Assembly (NCBI RefSeq): GCF_032118995.1
Contig: NC_092663.1
Span: 2,852,001-2,916,000 of the forward strand
Origin: Asterias amurensis
Taxonomy: Eukaryota > Echinodermata > Asteroidea > Forcipulatida > Asteriidae
Direction: 5' to 3'
DNA length: 64,000 bases
Shown: positions 10,216 to 21,063 of the stretch, one piece after another
Numbering within the stretch: position 1 is the first letter of the stretch
How the letters are laid out: each line of letters opens with the position of its first letter
Made by a program: the position numbers and the translations under genes
The notes under the pieces: model-generated
The model's input: only the letters and a program-made list of their open reading frames with translations
Databases searched by the model: none
What the model was told of the DNA's origin: nothing

Positions 10216-10758
10216 TGAACAGTTCTTTCCCATTTAGAATCTAGTCTTGTTAATATAATTCTGGTCCAGAAAACATTTTGAGCTACACAAGCCGAAATTG
10301 AAGCTTTTTGAGCGTTGCACTTTACGATAAATTGTGTTGAATGAAGTATGGAGGCCACCGTGTGAAAACAGTACAATTGAAAAGTCAAATGTACTTATTG
10401 TTCACGTTGATGCAAATTTAAGATTATATAAAAAATATGTAATGGGTTAAAAATGTGCTTCAAAAGCACTCTATTTTTCTTGAGAACACTTTAGCCCGTA
10501 CAGTGGGTTCTTCAATAATTTTATAATAGACCTAAACTTTTTTTCAAATTAAACCGCAGACTGACAAGAAAACCTTTTTACAAGCCACAAGTTGCAGCTC
10601 CATCGTCAATTTGAAAAACATTTTGGACATAAATTTTCATAAACATTGTGACGTCTTCAAAATTCGTAGTGCTTTATGTTTCATATAGAACATACCCACA
10701 TTCAGCTATACGATGATGCCATGCAAAGAATAGCATACTTATTGCAGCGCTCGTATAC
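10216..10758. other. Intergenic DNA, nothing recognised
   Basis: AT-rich, with no supported exon or repeat. The 60-codon minus-strand frame at 10206-10388 has no features of a gene. Confidence 0.35.
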
Positions 10759-11126
10759 TTAAAGGCAGTGGACAATATAGGCAATTACTCAAAACAATTA
10801 TTGGCATAAAATCTTACTCGGTATCGAGTAATGGGGAGAGGTTGATAGTATAAAACATTGTGAGAAACGGCTCCCTCTGAAGGAACGTAGTTTTCGAGAA
10901 AGAAGTAATTTTCCACGAAATTTGATTTCGAGACCTCAGAATTAGATTTTGAGGGCCCGAAATCAAGCTTCTGAGGGACCACAACTTCGTGTGACAAGGC
11001 TGTTTTTTCTTCCATTATTATCTCGCAACTTCGACGCCCAATCGTTGTTTGTTATGCATAATGTTGAGGTACACCAAGTAAGAAGGCTGGTTTTTGACAA
11101 TTACCAATAGTGTCCAGTATTTTTAA
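10759..11126. mobile_element. MITE, AGGCAGTGGACAC family
   Basis: TTAA at 10759 and 11123; starts TTAAAGGCAGTGGACAATAT and ends TAGTGTCCAGTATTTTTAA. It has the standard interior, including CCCTCTGAAGGAACGTAG and CACAACTTCGTGTGAC. Confidence 0.85.
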
Positions 11127-11337
11127 AGGCAAAGTTTTTGAACCGTTCGATCGTTTTATTCCAATCAGGTAGATGTAGCCTTTTACAATACAAATAAACT
11201 TGTTAAATTTGATTTCAAAAGGTGGTTGCGTTTTTTTTAAATATCACCAAAAAACCGGAGCGAATTATTATGTCCTAGCTGGGTAAAACCAACAAAATAC
11301 TACTCTTTATCCCCGATGCAAATTTACCATTTATTAT

Positions 11338-11755
11338 TTCGGGTAATTACTATACACAAGTTAACGGCCATAAAGTCTTACTAATTTGTAAAGAGTACCC
11401 TGGAGAGCTGTTTATATTTTGAGACATTGTGTGAGAAACTACCCTTTGGAAGAAGTAAGCGTGGTTTTAGAGAAAGAGGTTATTTTCCAGCCACAAATTT
11501 GAAAGAGAAAGGGCTTCAGGCCTGAACCATATCTGCGCACTATGTTATGCGACAATGTGTTTTTCAAAGTGTTTTTCGTACATCGTTTTCATGCACCTTC
11601 GATGACCAATAACATCACAAAGTCCAAATAGTATCACAGAGTCCCAATCTTCACAGAGTTGTTGTTTTAAATGCATATGTTGGGATACACCACACCACGT
11701 GAGGATACCGGGCTTTGACAGCTATCAAAAAAGATTACACTGCCTCTTAATTAAG
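11338..11755. repeat. Diverged MITE remnant of the AGGCAGTGG/AGGGACGG group
   Basis: The order of inner blocks is kept (GGTAATTACTATACAC, GGAGAGCTGTTTATATT, GAGAAACTACCC, GTTGGGATACACCAC) but the ends and the central hairpin are worn. Confidence 0.55.
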
Positions 11756-12296
11756 CCTGTTGTATATATTTTCTTATCCCGACACTAATGTGTATTATGC
11801 ACTATATTCCTCGGATCTTTCCCGATATTTTTGTTCACACAACTCGGGATAGAAGTCCTTAAAGAGCCAATAAAGGATGATCTCAATATGTCAACTATTA
11901 GCTTTTTATGGCCAAACAGACATCGCAGATACCGATTAATAACCATTTTACTCTCAAAATTTCCATTTAGTTATAAACAACTCGAGTCATAAATGCACCC
12001 GGCCGCGCGGCTTTTTCAGCCGAGAGTCAAAAACGGCTAATCTATTATAATGACCCTGGACGCCAGTGACGATTATCCCCTATTGGTTTTGAACACAGTT
12101 CTCCAGCTTTGGCATTTCCACACCAAATAGCCGCCACTGACGTCACGATTCCTTTGTCGCGCGGGCTTGTTTAACCCCTAGTTTTTCAGAAATTTGGCTT
12201 GGAGCGTTCTGGAGAAAAACTAATTTTTACCTTGTTTAATCTGAGGTAAGAGACTCGTTATATTTTTTTTTATGTTTCCTGGATGGACTGCAGCTG
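11756..12296. other. Intergenic DNA, nothing recognised
   Basis: Includes a GC-richer patch near 11998-12180 with two TGACGTCA-like sites close together. No promoter-linked open frame follows. Confidence 0.3.
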
Positions 12297-12640
12297 TTAG
12301 AAAACTGTAATATGGGTTCGAATCCCCAGCCGTGACACGTTTGTCCTTAAGCAAGACACTTAACCATTGCTTCGTCCTTCTGCTGGGACGTTAAGCCGTT
12401 GAGCGCATGTAGGAGAACCCAGTGCTCTTTCGAAAAAGGAAGGGGTTTGTCCTTGTGTTCCTGGTCCGATCGGCAGCAAATTGCGCCACAGCACCTTATA
12501 AAGCATTGCATTGTGCTATCTAAGGATGAAGTCTTATAAATCGAAAACGTAGTTCCACATTTTGCAGGAATTATTGTATGTTACAGCGCCAGGAGCGTCA
12601 CTGAGTGACGGACAGGTGCTCTATATAAGCCTAAGAAGCC
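12297..12640 (+). mobile_element. tRNA-derived SINE, family 2 (5'-truncated)
   Basis: Begins at a B-box-like GGGTTCGAATCCCCAGCCG. It continues through the family body: AGCAAGACACTTAACCATTG, TTGCGCCACAGCACCTTATA, and a stretch near 12590-12625 with CGTCACTGAGTGACGGAC. Longer and better-kept relatives are at 49494 and, inverted, at 53400-54430. Confidence 0.65.
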
Positions 12641-14227
12641 TCAATTATTACAATGATAACGCGGTTTAATCATTAACTTAAGTCGCTGTGATATTAAAAC
12701 ATGTTATTATGTTTTCAAGAGATGCTCATATTCAACATTATATGAATGTACACATATACAACACGACACCAGTTTGACCCACAACAGTCGGTCATAACTT
12801 GTCAACACACGCTATGGTTGAACTTTAAGCAAACAAACAATGTTATGTGGTGCTATTGTATATCATTCATAATTGAATTGCTCTTGCTGAGGTTGTTTCA
12901 CCAGAAACCGCTGTGATATTGATCGAATGTAGATATTTTATAAAATGATGTATGTAATAATGTACGCATGTTGCTTCATAATGCCTTCAATCATTCAAAG
13001 ATTGGCCGCATATTGGAACTTGTAAACCAACACACATGGTGACATGATAAACACATTGGTCCTATATGATGCTTCAAGCTCCACTTTTACCACGCTGTCA
13101 CCATCTTGGTCATGTTCCCTGTTTCCAATAAACTGAATGCTAACATTCATTGCGCATGGCACCAGACTATTATTTCGTCCAGCCTCAGTTTGGTTACAAT
13201 TACAATGAGTTGGAATGGAGTAAAATCAAGACGACCACACCGTGATAAAGGTCTATACCCTACAGGAAAATACTGAAGCGCCTCGAGCGTCATTGAGTGG
13301 CGGATTATGGGCGCTATACAAAAAAACACTATCAATATAACCGCACAGCACTTATAGAGCGCAACATGTAGCTTCGCTCAAGGCTTCGTCGCAACCAATG
13401 CCACCAATGAGGTATACTTCCTCCTTTCCTGCTTTATTTTGTATCATCTTAAGTACCTCATGGTCGATCCTCAATTAAGTTTGCATGGAGACACCAATGC
13501 CGTTGGTCTCGAGTGCTATATCAGTAGCTTTCCCATCACAAGGAATCCCTAATTGGACATTGTGTAATTTTTACCACCAGTATTACAGCACCGCCTACTC
13601 GAGTGTGCGCAAAAGATGACAACAAGGACGATACAGTTTACCTCGCCAAGGCTTGAAAACTGCCGTGATTGAACAATTAATAAAATATAAAGCGTGCACT
13701 TGCTGCATAGGCGGGAAAAAAAATACTGAAAGAGATATCAATTTTTCATCAGGTAGACGGACGCTGTGTGTATTCCAGTTTGTGCACTGTCAGCGAGAGT
13801 GAGAATACGCTGTTGGTATTACATTAAACTTATGCTCTGTACGCGATATCAACGGACACTTCATTGGGTTTAATTGCAGATGCCTGACTGCGTTATAAGG
13901 GATTAGACTGATTTGCTGATATGAGTGTTAATACCCATGAACATCACATCTCCAGGGAGGTATATCAATGTTTTTGTTGTTATCGGTGACAGGACTCGAA
14001 TTCCTTTATCGACAACCGATTCGTCGGTCAAGGTTTTTGGTGGAGATCACGTGGAGATGACGTTGTAGGGTTTTCTTTCCCGCGCTGTAGTGAAGTGTAC
14101 GTCAATCAACAACTCCCTGTTATATAGGGACCTGGAGCAAGCAAGTTTAGTTCGTTGAAAGTGATCTTCAGGTAGCTGTAGAAGAGACTGGAAACAGGCC
14201 AGGAATTAGGTGAATGCATTACGTTTT
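12641..14227. other. Intergenic DNA with SINE and foldback scraps
   Basis: About 13085-13255 resembles the elements at 22590-22745 and 47585-47753 (CACCATCTTGGTCATGTTCC; CACCAGACTATTATTTCGTC) and looks like one foldback family. About 13265-13330 repeats the CGTCATTGAGTGGCGGAT tail motif of SINE family 2. I see no exon. Confidence 0.4.
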
Positions 14228-14914
14228 GGATCATTCGTAACTCGATAGACACTGTTTCTGACCAGTAGTCTAATTAATGTGTTGGGCTCAAAAAGGGCAA
14301 TCTAATAATAGACTCGAGCGTTCTTCAAGCTTTACGTTCAATGGAAATGCTGTCATGAAGTACTGAACAGAGAAACCATTACCGGAAATCAAATAGGACA
14401 GTCTACACCACATTCTCTATTTACGACATCGGTGTTAATACAGCAAACCCGGACCAATCTTCGAAGTTTGACGATCAGTGAAATCCTGTCATGAAGTTCT
14501 GAACATGAGAGAGTGGATATAAAAAACGAAAAGTCTACGCAAATGTATGCGTCAGGAGAAAGTTGCTGGATATAAATAAAACAAAAAGGCTACACCACTT
14601 TCTGCATTCGCGTCCGTATTAGACTGACAAATCGGACCACTCTTCAAAGTTTGACACTCGGTGAAACGCTATAAAGTTCTGACTGGGAAATTTGTTGTTG
14701 GATTTGAGGCATTGCATGGTGAGGATCAATAATTTTTTGTTTGCGGTAACACCATGTGTGTACATGTATATACTTGCCAGGTAGATGTTATTTAGAGAAC
14801 TGTTTACTTATATTCTACTACCGTGGAGTAGATTTTCGGAACTCGGCAGACTTCTCAGTTCTGAAAAGAACTGTCCTGCTTTTTAATATTAACTGCACTA
14901 CCGCGGAGTCAGTT

Positions 14915-14978
14915 TGTTGGGTTGGTCTCAACGTTTCGACTAGCTTGCTCGAGGCAACGTTAGGAGACAGGGAGGTAG
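14915..14978 (-). repeat. GAAACGTTGAG-motif fragment
   Basis: The reverse complement reads CTAGTCGAAACGTTGAGACC, matching the core of the 95-bp tandem repeats at 32680-32960 (CTGATCGAAACGTTGAG). It lies about 100 bp upstream of the receptor start at 15060. Confidence 0.45.
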
Positions 14979-15059
14979 TTGCTGGATATTGAGCTAAAAG
15001 GGCTACACCAATTTCTGCATCCAACGATTTCTGTGAATCCAGGATCGACTTTAGGAGAG

Positions 15060-16160
15060 ATGGAGAACGTCACCAACGATTCATGGATACCTGATAGTGA
15101 TCAGGACGATTACTACGACGAAGATTATGATGAAGGAATCGTGGTGTACCAGAATTTCTACGAGCGACAGATCATCGCTGCGTTGTTCATCGTCGCGACG
15201 CTCATCGGAACAATCGGAAACTGTTTTGTCATCGTCGCTGTGGTGTTGTCTAAGAAACTACGGACAACCACTAATGTGTTTGTGGTGAACCTGGCCGTCT
15301 GTGACATGTTGACGAGTATGGTCATGCCGTGGCAGGCCGTGGCCCTCCTTGGAGGTGACTCCTGGCCCATCCCGGAGGCTCCCTGGCTCTGCCAAATGGC
15401 TGGGTTTGTCACCATAATCACATTTGGGGGCAGTGTGAACAGCCTTGCTCTAATCGCCATCAACCGCTGGATTGGTATCACCAAGTCGCGTCTAACAACT
15501 CGTCGTGTCTACTCCAAACGTAAGCTCGCTGTGATGGTCATGTTCGCCTGGAGCATCCCCGTCTGCTGTGCCCTAACCCCCGTCCTGACAGACTTCGGAG
15601 AACTCGGCTACGAAAAACTCTACAGTACATGTACATGGGACCGGGACAACCCGTACTCATTCTACTTTAACATTCTCATAACAGCAGCATATTATCCCAT
15701 CCAACTGATTCTAATTATCCTGAGTTACTCTTTTATATTCTGCTACGTCCGGGAGACGTCACGCAAGATGGCGCGGGCAGACACCCCTTCTGAGCCCTCA
15801 TCCGTCTCGGCAAAGGTGAGTGGGACGAGCGGGCACCGGGCGATGAAGCGCAAGCTGTGGAAACGTCAGCTCGCGGTCACCAAGAACTTACTCTACATCG
15901 TGCTGGCGTACGTTGTGTGCTTGACGCCGTACTTCACCGCCATCATAGTATCAGCAGATTGGAGCTATCGGCTGACGCCATGGGGTGGTATGATTCTGTT
16001 CTGCAATAGCTGTATCAACCCTATCATCTACGCGACTTCGCATCCTGACTTCAAGGAGGCGTTCGGGTATATGGTACGGTGCAGAAAGATACCGAGAGGT
16101 GGGACGAGTCAGAAGTACCGATCAACAACCACCAGCACGACCTCAGTTAAAACACAGTAG
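15060..16160 (+). CDS. Rhodopsin-family GPCR, Tre1/Moody/GPR84-like, duplicate A (NRW motif)
   Basis: An intact single-exon receptor of 366 residues from the ATG at 15060. An in-frame ATG at 14979 would add 27 residues, but the paralogue begins at the position equivalent to 15060 (both start MEN, then a glycosylation sequon), so I use that. Landmarks: sequons NVT and NDS at 3-8; an acidic tyrosine-rich stretch at 12-25; TM1 GN 53-54; Asp82; Cys111 and Cys191 for the loop disulfide; NRW at 135-137 in place of DRY; CLTP at 287-290, lacking the usual tryptophan; NPIIY at 320-324; a Ser/Thr-rich tail. Predicted to sit in the plasma membrane and signal through G proteins, ligand unknown. Apart from the N-terminus it differs from duplicate B at about six residues. 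Confidence 0.93.
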   Translation: MENVTNDSWIPDSDQDDYYDEDYDEGIVVYQNFYERQIIAALFIVATLIGTIGNCFVIVAVVLSKKLRTTTNVFVVNLAVCDMLTSMVMPWQAVALLGGDSWPIPEAPWLCQMAGFVTIITFGGSVNSLALIAINRWIGITKSRLTTRRVYSKRKLAVMVMFAWSIPVCCALTPVLTDFGELGYEKLYSTCTWDRDNPYSFYFNILITAAYYPIQLILIILSYSFIFCYVRETSRKMARADTPSEPSSVSAKVSGTSGHRAMKRKLWKRQLAVTKNLLYIVLAYVVCLTPYFTAIIVSADWSYRLTPWGGMILFCNSCINPIIYATSHPDFKEAFGYMVRCRKIPRGGTSQKYRSTTTSTTSVKTQ

Positions 16161-16507
16161 AAAGTTCCAAATAGTTAACATTTATTGTTCGTTGTATAAC
16201 TTCATTAAAGTCACCTTTAAAGTAGGCACCATGTCAAATTAAGTTTTGTGATGCACTCATTTTTCAACTTTAAATCAAATGTAGGTCTACACATTTATTT
16301 GATATTCTTTGATACACCAGTACGACCACAGTTAAAAGTTCCGACTGAATTACCTTTTTGGTTGATATTTGTCAATGTTTGATCGTTTGTAACTTGAAAG
16401 ACACTGTTTTCCCACTAATAGTATAATTATATGTGTTGGGCTCGAAAAGGGCACTCTGACAATAAACCGATCACTCTTAAAATCATGTCATCCAGAGGAA
16501 ACTGCCA

Positions 16508-17089
16508 TTAAAGTCACCTGGAAATAGAATTTTTTTCTTTCAAGTATAAGAGTATATGCTTACGAGCAATAAAACAATTTGTTTAGTAATTGTTTGTCAC
16601 GATTTATATGTTTAAAAAATATATACAGTTGTTTGGGGGGCTGACTCCGCCTACCCCTTTTGTGACGTCAATCGAGGCAGACTTTGCCTGCAATGCGTAT
16701 AGTAAATACACGTGCAAAGTACATATACGTCCAAGTCGTGAGTTGGTACATTTCAAAAAGTGTTTTTCTGCATTCAGCAGCAATACACCTGGTCGGCATT
16801 GCCGGAAAAAACAAAACATTTTTTTTCTTAAACGCACAAACTCACGATTTGGTCCGTACATGTACTTTGCAATTGTGTTTACTCTACGCATTACAGGCAA
16901 AGTCTGCCTCGATTGACGTCACGAACAGCGCCCTCTCGGGTCGGGGTCTACTCTTAAATTTGTAAATAACATAAGAACTGATTTTTTAAAACCTTAGTTA
17001 ACTGTTTATTCATATTCCACTCATCAAAACACATATATGAGTGACAAAAGCTTTATTTTGAAAAAAATACCACTTCCAGGTGACTTTAA
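16508..17089. mobile_element. TTAA-flanked foldback MITE, AGTCACCTGG family (copy 2)
   Basis: Bounded by TTAA at 16508 and 17086, 582 bp, nearly identical to the copy at 1198-1779. It interrupts the second receptor block: the flanks join as GCCATTAAGTACTG, matching GTCATGAAGTACTG in the first block near 14355. The paralogue thus supplies an approximate empty site. Confidence 0.9.
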
Positions 17090-17152
17090 GTACTGTACAG
17101 GAAAAATGACCAGAAATTCAAAAAGGGTACTCTGCATCAATGTATACGTCTG

Positions 17153-17531
17153 TTTAAAGGGAAGGTACACGTTTGGTAACTACTCAAAACAAATATTATT
17201 TTTAAAACTGACTTGGTAACTAGCATTGGAGAGCTGTTGATAGTATAAAACATTGTGGGAAACAACTTTCTCTAAAGTAACGTAGTTTTTGAGAAAGAGG
17301 TAATTTCTCACTAAAATAATATTAAAGACTTCTGGCTAGAAGTCTTTTATTCCTATCTGAGAGCACACAGATTCGTCCAACAAGGGTGTTTTTATTTTCA
17401 TCACTTTCTCCCAATTCCGATGACCAATTGAGTTCAAATTTTCACAGGTTTGTTATTTTATGCAAATGTTGAGATACACCAAGTGAGAACACTGGTCTTT
17501 GACAACTACCAATAGTGTACCTTCCTTTTGA
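17153..17531. mobile_element. MITE, AGGGACGGTACACG family (copy 1)
   Basis: Starts TTTAAAGGGAAGGTACACG and ends CGTGTACCTTCC-like sequence at about 17525. The centre is a hairpin around AAGACTTCT and AGAAGTCTT. It is absent from the first receptor block. Confidence 0.8.
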
Positions 17532-17918
17532 AACCAAAATGGACCGCTCTTCAAAGCTATGACGTTCAGAGAAAGTTGCCGTAAATCAAATAGGGAAGTC
17601 TGCACCAATTTCTCTATCCACGACTTCCGTATGATATTAACAAACTGGACCACTCTTCAAAGTTTGACATTCTATGAAATGTTGCCATGAAGTACTGAAC
17701 AGGAAACATTGTCGGAAATCAAATAGGGAAGTATTACACAAATGTTTCCATTCACGACCTCTGTATAAATAGAACAAACCCGTAAAGTTTGACAATCAGT
17801 GAAATGCTGTCATGGTGTTCTGTACATGAGAAACTAACTGGATATAAAACAAACAGGAAAGTCTACACCAATTTTCGTATCCACCGATTTGTGCAAAGTT
17901 GGGGTTGATGAGGAATAA

Positions 17919-19013
17919 ATGGAGAATTTCACAAAGGATTCCTGTAAACCCGACGATAAAGATGACTACTGCGACAATTCTGATGAAGGAATCGTCGTCT
18001 ACCAGAATTTCTACGAGCGACAGATCATCGCTGCGTTGTTCATTGTCGCGACGCTCATCGGAATAATCGGAAACTGTTTTGTCATCGTCGCTGTGGTGTT
18101 GTCTAAGAAACTACGGACAACCACTAATGTGTTTGTGGTGAACCTGGCCGTCTGTGACATGTTGACGAGTATGGTCATGCCGTGGCAGGCCGTGGCCCTC
18201 CTTGGAGGTGACTCCTGGCCCATCCCGGAGGCTCCCTGGCTCTGCCAAATGGCTGGGTTTGTCACCATAATCACAGTTGGGGGCAGTGTGAACAGTCTTG
18301 CTCTAATCGCCATCAACCGCTGGATTGGTATTACCAAGTCACGTCTAACAACTCGTCGTGTCTACTCCAAACGTAAGCTCGCTGTGATGGTCATGTTCGC
18401 CTGGAGCATCCCCGTCTGCTGTGCCCTAACCCCCGTCCTTACAGACTTCGGAGAACTCGGCTACGAAAAACTCTACAGTACATGTACATGGGACCGGGAC
18501 AACCCGTACTCATTCTACTTTAACATTCTCATAACAGCAGCCTATTATCCCATCCAACTGATTCTGATCGTGCTAAGTTACTTTTGTATATTCTGCTACG
18601 TCCGGGAGACGTCACGCAAGATGGCGCGGGCAGACACCCCTTCTGAGCCCTCATCCGTCTCGGCAAAGGTGAGTGGGCCGAGCGGGCACCGGGCGATGAA
18701 GCGCAAGCTATGGAAACGTCAGCTCGCGGTCACCAAGAACTTACTCTACATCGTACTGGCGTACGTTGTCTGCTTGACGCCGTATTTCACCGCCATCATA
18801 GTATCAGCAGATTGGAGCTATCGGCTGACGCCATGGGGTGGCATGATTCTGTTCTGCAATAGCTGTATCAACCCTATCATCTACGCGACTTCGCATCCTG
18901 ACTTCAAGGAGGCGTTCGGGTATATGGTACGGTGCAGAAAGATACCGAGAGGTGGGACGAGTCAGAAGTACCGATCAACAACCACCAGCACGACCTCAGT
19001 TAAAACACAGTAG
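17919..19013 (+). CDS. Rhodopsin-family GPCR, Tre1/Moody/GPR84-like, duplicate B (NRW motif)
   Basis: An intact single-exon receptor of 364 residues, tandem partner of the gene at 15060. From residue 21 on, the protein matches duplicate A except for about six changes. The 3' flank is also nearly identical until a MITE inserts at 19215. The first 20 residues differ strongly: one sequon (NFT) is kept, the acidic tyrosine cluster is reduced to DDYCDNSDEG, and two cysteines (9 and 18) are new. Landmarks: Cys109 and Cys189, NRW 133-135, NPIIY 318-322, no CWxP tryptophan. Start chosen because it is the first Met, and the upstream codons are unrelated to the family. Likely function is as for duplicate A, but the N-terminal change may alter ligand or partner choice. 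Confidence 0.93.
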   Translation: MENFTKDSCKPDDKDDYCDNSDEGIVVYQNFYERQIIAALFIVATLIGIIGNCFVIVAVVLSKKLRTTTNVFVVNLAVCDMLTSMVMPWQAVALLGGDSWPIPEAPWLCQMAGFVTIITVGGSVNSLALIAINRWIGITKSRLTTRRVYSKRKLAVMVMFAWSIPVCCALTPVLTDFGELGYEKLYSTCTWDRDNPYSFYFNILITAAYYPIQLILIVLSYFCIFCYVRETSRKMARADTPSEPSSVSAKVSGPSGHRAMKRKLWKRQLAVTKNLLYIVLAYVVCLTPYFTAIIVSADWSYRLTPWGGMILFCNSCINPIIYATSHPDFKEAFGYMVRCRKIPRGGTSQKYRSTTTSTTSVKTQ

Positions 19014-19214
19014 AAAGTTCCAAATAGTTCACATTTATTGTTCGTTGTATAACTTCAGTAAAGTCACCTTTAAAGTAGGCACCATGTCAAATTAAGTTTT
19101 GTGATGCACTCATTTTCCAACTTTAAATCAAATGTAGGTCTACACATTTATTTGATATTCTTTGATACACCAGTACGACCACAGTTAAAAGTTCCGACTG
19201 AATTACCTTTTCGG

Positions 19215-19703
19215 TTAAAGGGACGGTACACGTTTGGGAATTGTTAAAGACAAGTCTTCTCACTTGGTGTATCCTATCATTAGCATAAAATAACTTCGTA
19301 GGGAGTATGAACCGTTATTTACGAGCAATGGAAAGCTGTTGATAGTATAAAACATTGTGAGAAACAGCTCCCTCTGAAGTGACGGAAAGTTGGAGAAAGA
19401 GGTAATTTCTCAATCAAATAGTATTTGAGTCTCAAATAGTATTTGAGTCTCAAATAGTATGTGTCTCAAATACTATTTGAGTTTCAAATAGTATTTGAGT
19501 CTGAGTAAGACTTTATCCGCCTAAAGCGTTGCGTAGGCATCTAAAAGCACCAAATGTGTTTTTTCTTCAACTATCTGTTGGCAACTTCAATAACCAGTTC
19601 AACCCAAATTTTTAAAGATTTGTTATTGTATTTGTATGTTGTGATAAGCCAAGTGAGAATACTGGTCTTTGACCATTTCAAAACGTGACCAGCGCCTTTC
19701 TTT
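19215..19703. mobile_element. MITE, AGGGACGGTACACG family (copy 2) with iterated palindrome
   Basis: Starts TTAAAGGGACGGTACACG directly at the end of the duplicated receptor block. In place of the usual centre it has a run of CAAATAGTATTTGAG units in both directions (about 19428-19502). The right end is degraded (CCAGCGCCTTTCTTTA). Confidence 0.75.
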
Positions 19704-19761
19704 AGCTATGAGATGCAATATTAAACTTTACGCGGAAAATAACAAGTCTCTTAACCTTACT

Positions 19762-20145
19762 TTAAAGGCACTGGACACCTTTGGTAATTGTCACTCACTT
19801 GGTGTATCTCATCAACATATGCACAAAATAACAATCCTGTGAAAATTTGAACTCAACTGGTCATCAAAGTGGCGAGATAATAATGGAAGAAAAAAACATC
19901 CTTGTCACACGAAGTTGTGGGCTTTCGGATGCTTGATTTCGAGACCTCAAAATCTTATTCTGAGGTCTCGAAATCAATTTCAAATATCTCAGTGGAAAAA
20001 CTACTTCTTTCTCGTAAACTACCAGGGAACCGTTTCTCACAACGTGTTTTACTATCAACAATGATCGTTGACAAATCAGTTGACAAATCAGTTTTTATGT
20101 TAACAATTATTTTGAGTAATGACCAACAATGTCCAGCGCATTTAA
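19762..20145. mobile_element. MITE, AGGCAGTGGACAC family (reverse orientation)
   Basis: TTAA at 19762 and 20142; ends TTTAAAGGCACTGGACACC and ATGTCCAGCGCATTTAA. The interior reads in the reverse order of the copy at 10759. Confidence 0.8.
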
Positions 20146-20532
20146 AACAGTGCTGACGTGTTTTTAATACTCTTTCATTTGTATATAATTATGAATTGCA
20201 CAAATCAAGAAACTGTGATTTTATAGTAGTATTGTGAAACCTTGCAGTGGTTTGTCGTGTCACTTTTCAGTGTCTTTTAGAATATAGATCAGGCGCGCTG
20301 TAAAAGCAAAGTAAAACACTTCAATATAAATGCCTGTTGAAACAAAGCTACTAGGAGCAAGTTCGAGTGTGCACCATGTTTAACTAAGGGTTGATAATTT
20401 CGACTCGAACCCAGGATGGCCGACGATTCGGAACCAGCCTCGAGCCCATGGTTCCTTCCATGAATCCGACATCATATCCAATTCTAACATTATGTAAGCC
20501 TGTTACGCGCAAAGGGAACCCGTGGCAGTAGG

Positions 20533-20775
20533 GAGGTTTAGCTGCACGTTCCACGAGCAAACACGTGAACGTGAATGTCACAAAATTTATGTGTTGTTTC
20601 TGGTTGACGTCGCCACTTTGTGCTTATTGCATGCTGACGTATGACGTCTGCGCGCACGTACGTTCCTGACGTTAAAAGTTGTAACTTCACGTATGCTAAA
20701 ACGTGAGATTTTAATTACACAATTTCAGTTCTGACTCTCACGTTCACGTTCACGCGGAACGTGCAGCTAAACCTC
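20533..20775. mobile_element. Foldback MITE, GAGGTTTAGCTGCACGTTCC ends
   Basis: Left end GAGGTTTAGCTGCACGTTCC and right end GGAACGTGCAGCTAAACCTC are perfect inverted repeats. Inner blocks with CACGTGAACGTGA and TCACGTTCACGTT extend the pairing. It carries several TGACGT-type sites. Just outside its right end, about 20795-20825, is a short run of ACTGCGT repeats. Confidence 0.8.
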
Positions 20776-20894
20776 GGAGTCGGAGTGCGTCACTGCGTAC
20801 TGCGTACTGCGTACTGCGTACTGTGTACCTTGCTAATCAGTAGTCAATCACGGATCGACTTAAATGCCAACTCGAACTAGCTCTAGGCGCGCCT

Positions 20895-21063
20895 ATGGCC
20901 CTTTTCGAAACGACGGCTTCGGCTTCTCGGCTCAGGCTAGCTTGGTCCCGCAGTTGTTTTGACTCAGCTGCGCGTGTTTTACGTACGTGCTCAGGGCTTC
21001 AGACGAGAGAAGGGAGTCTGAAGCCGAACCCAAAGCCGATGCCGTGGATTCGAAAAGATCCTA
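20895..21063. mobile_element. Short foldback MITE, CCCTTTTCGAAACC family (copy 2)
   Basis: Ends GGCCCTTTTCGAAACGACGG and CCGTGGATTCGAAAAGATC. Flanked on both sides by CTATG, which could be a 5-bp target duplication. Confidence 0.75.

Larger units (their letters stand above)
14228..19214 (+). repeat. Tandem segmental duplication carrying two receptor genes
   Basis: Two blocks, about 14228-16377 and 16378-19214, align through upstream spacer, coding sequence and 3' flank. The anchor GTGTTGGGCTC occurs near 14280 and 16433. Coding ends are 2,853 bp apart. Two MITEs (16508-17089 and 17153-17531) occur only in the second block, so they inserted after the duplication. The upstream spacer of each block contains degenerate subrepeats of the type CTTCAAAGTTTGAC followed by GTCATGAAGT(A/T)CTGAACA. 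Confidence 0.85.

Noticed and set aside
14979-15059. 27-residue N-terminal extension of the receptor at 15060
   Set aside because: The tandem paralogue starts at the position equivalent to 15060, and the extension is not hydrophobic enough for a signal peptide.
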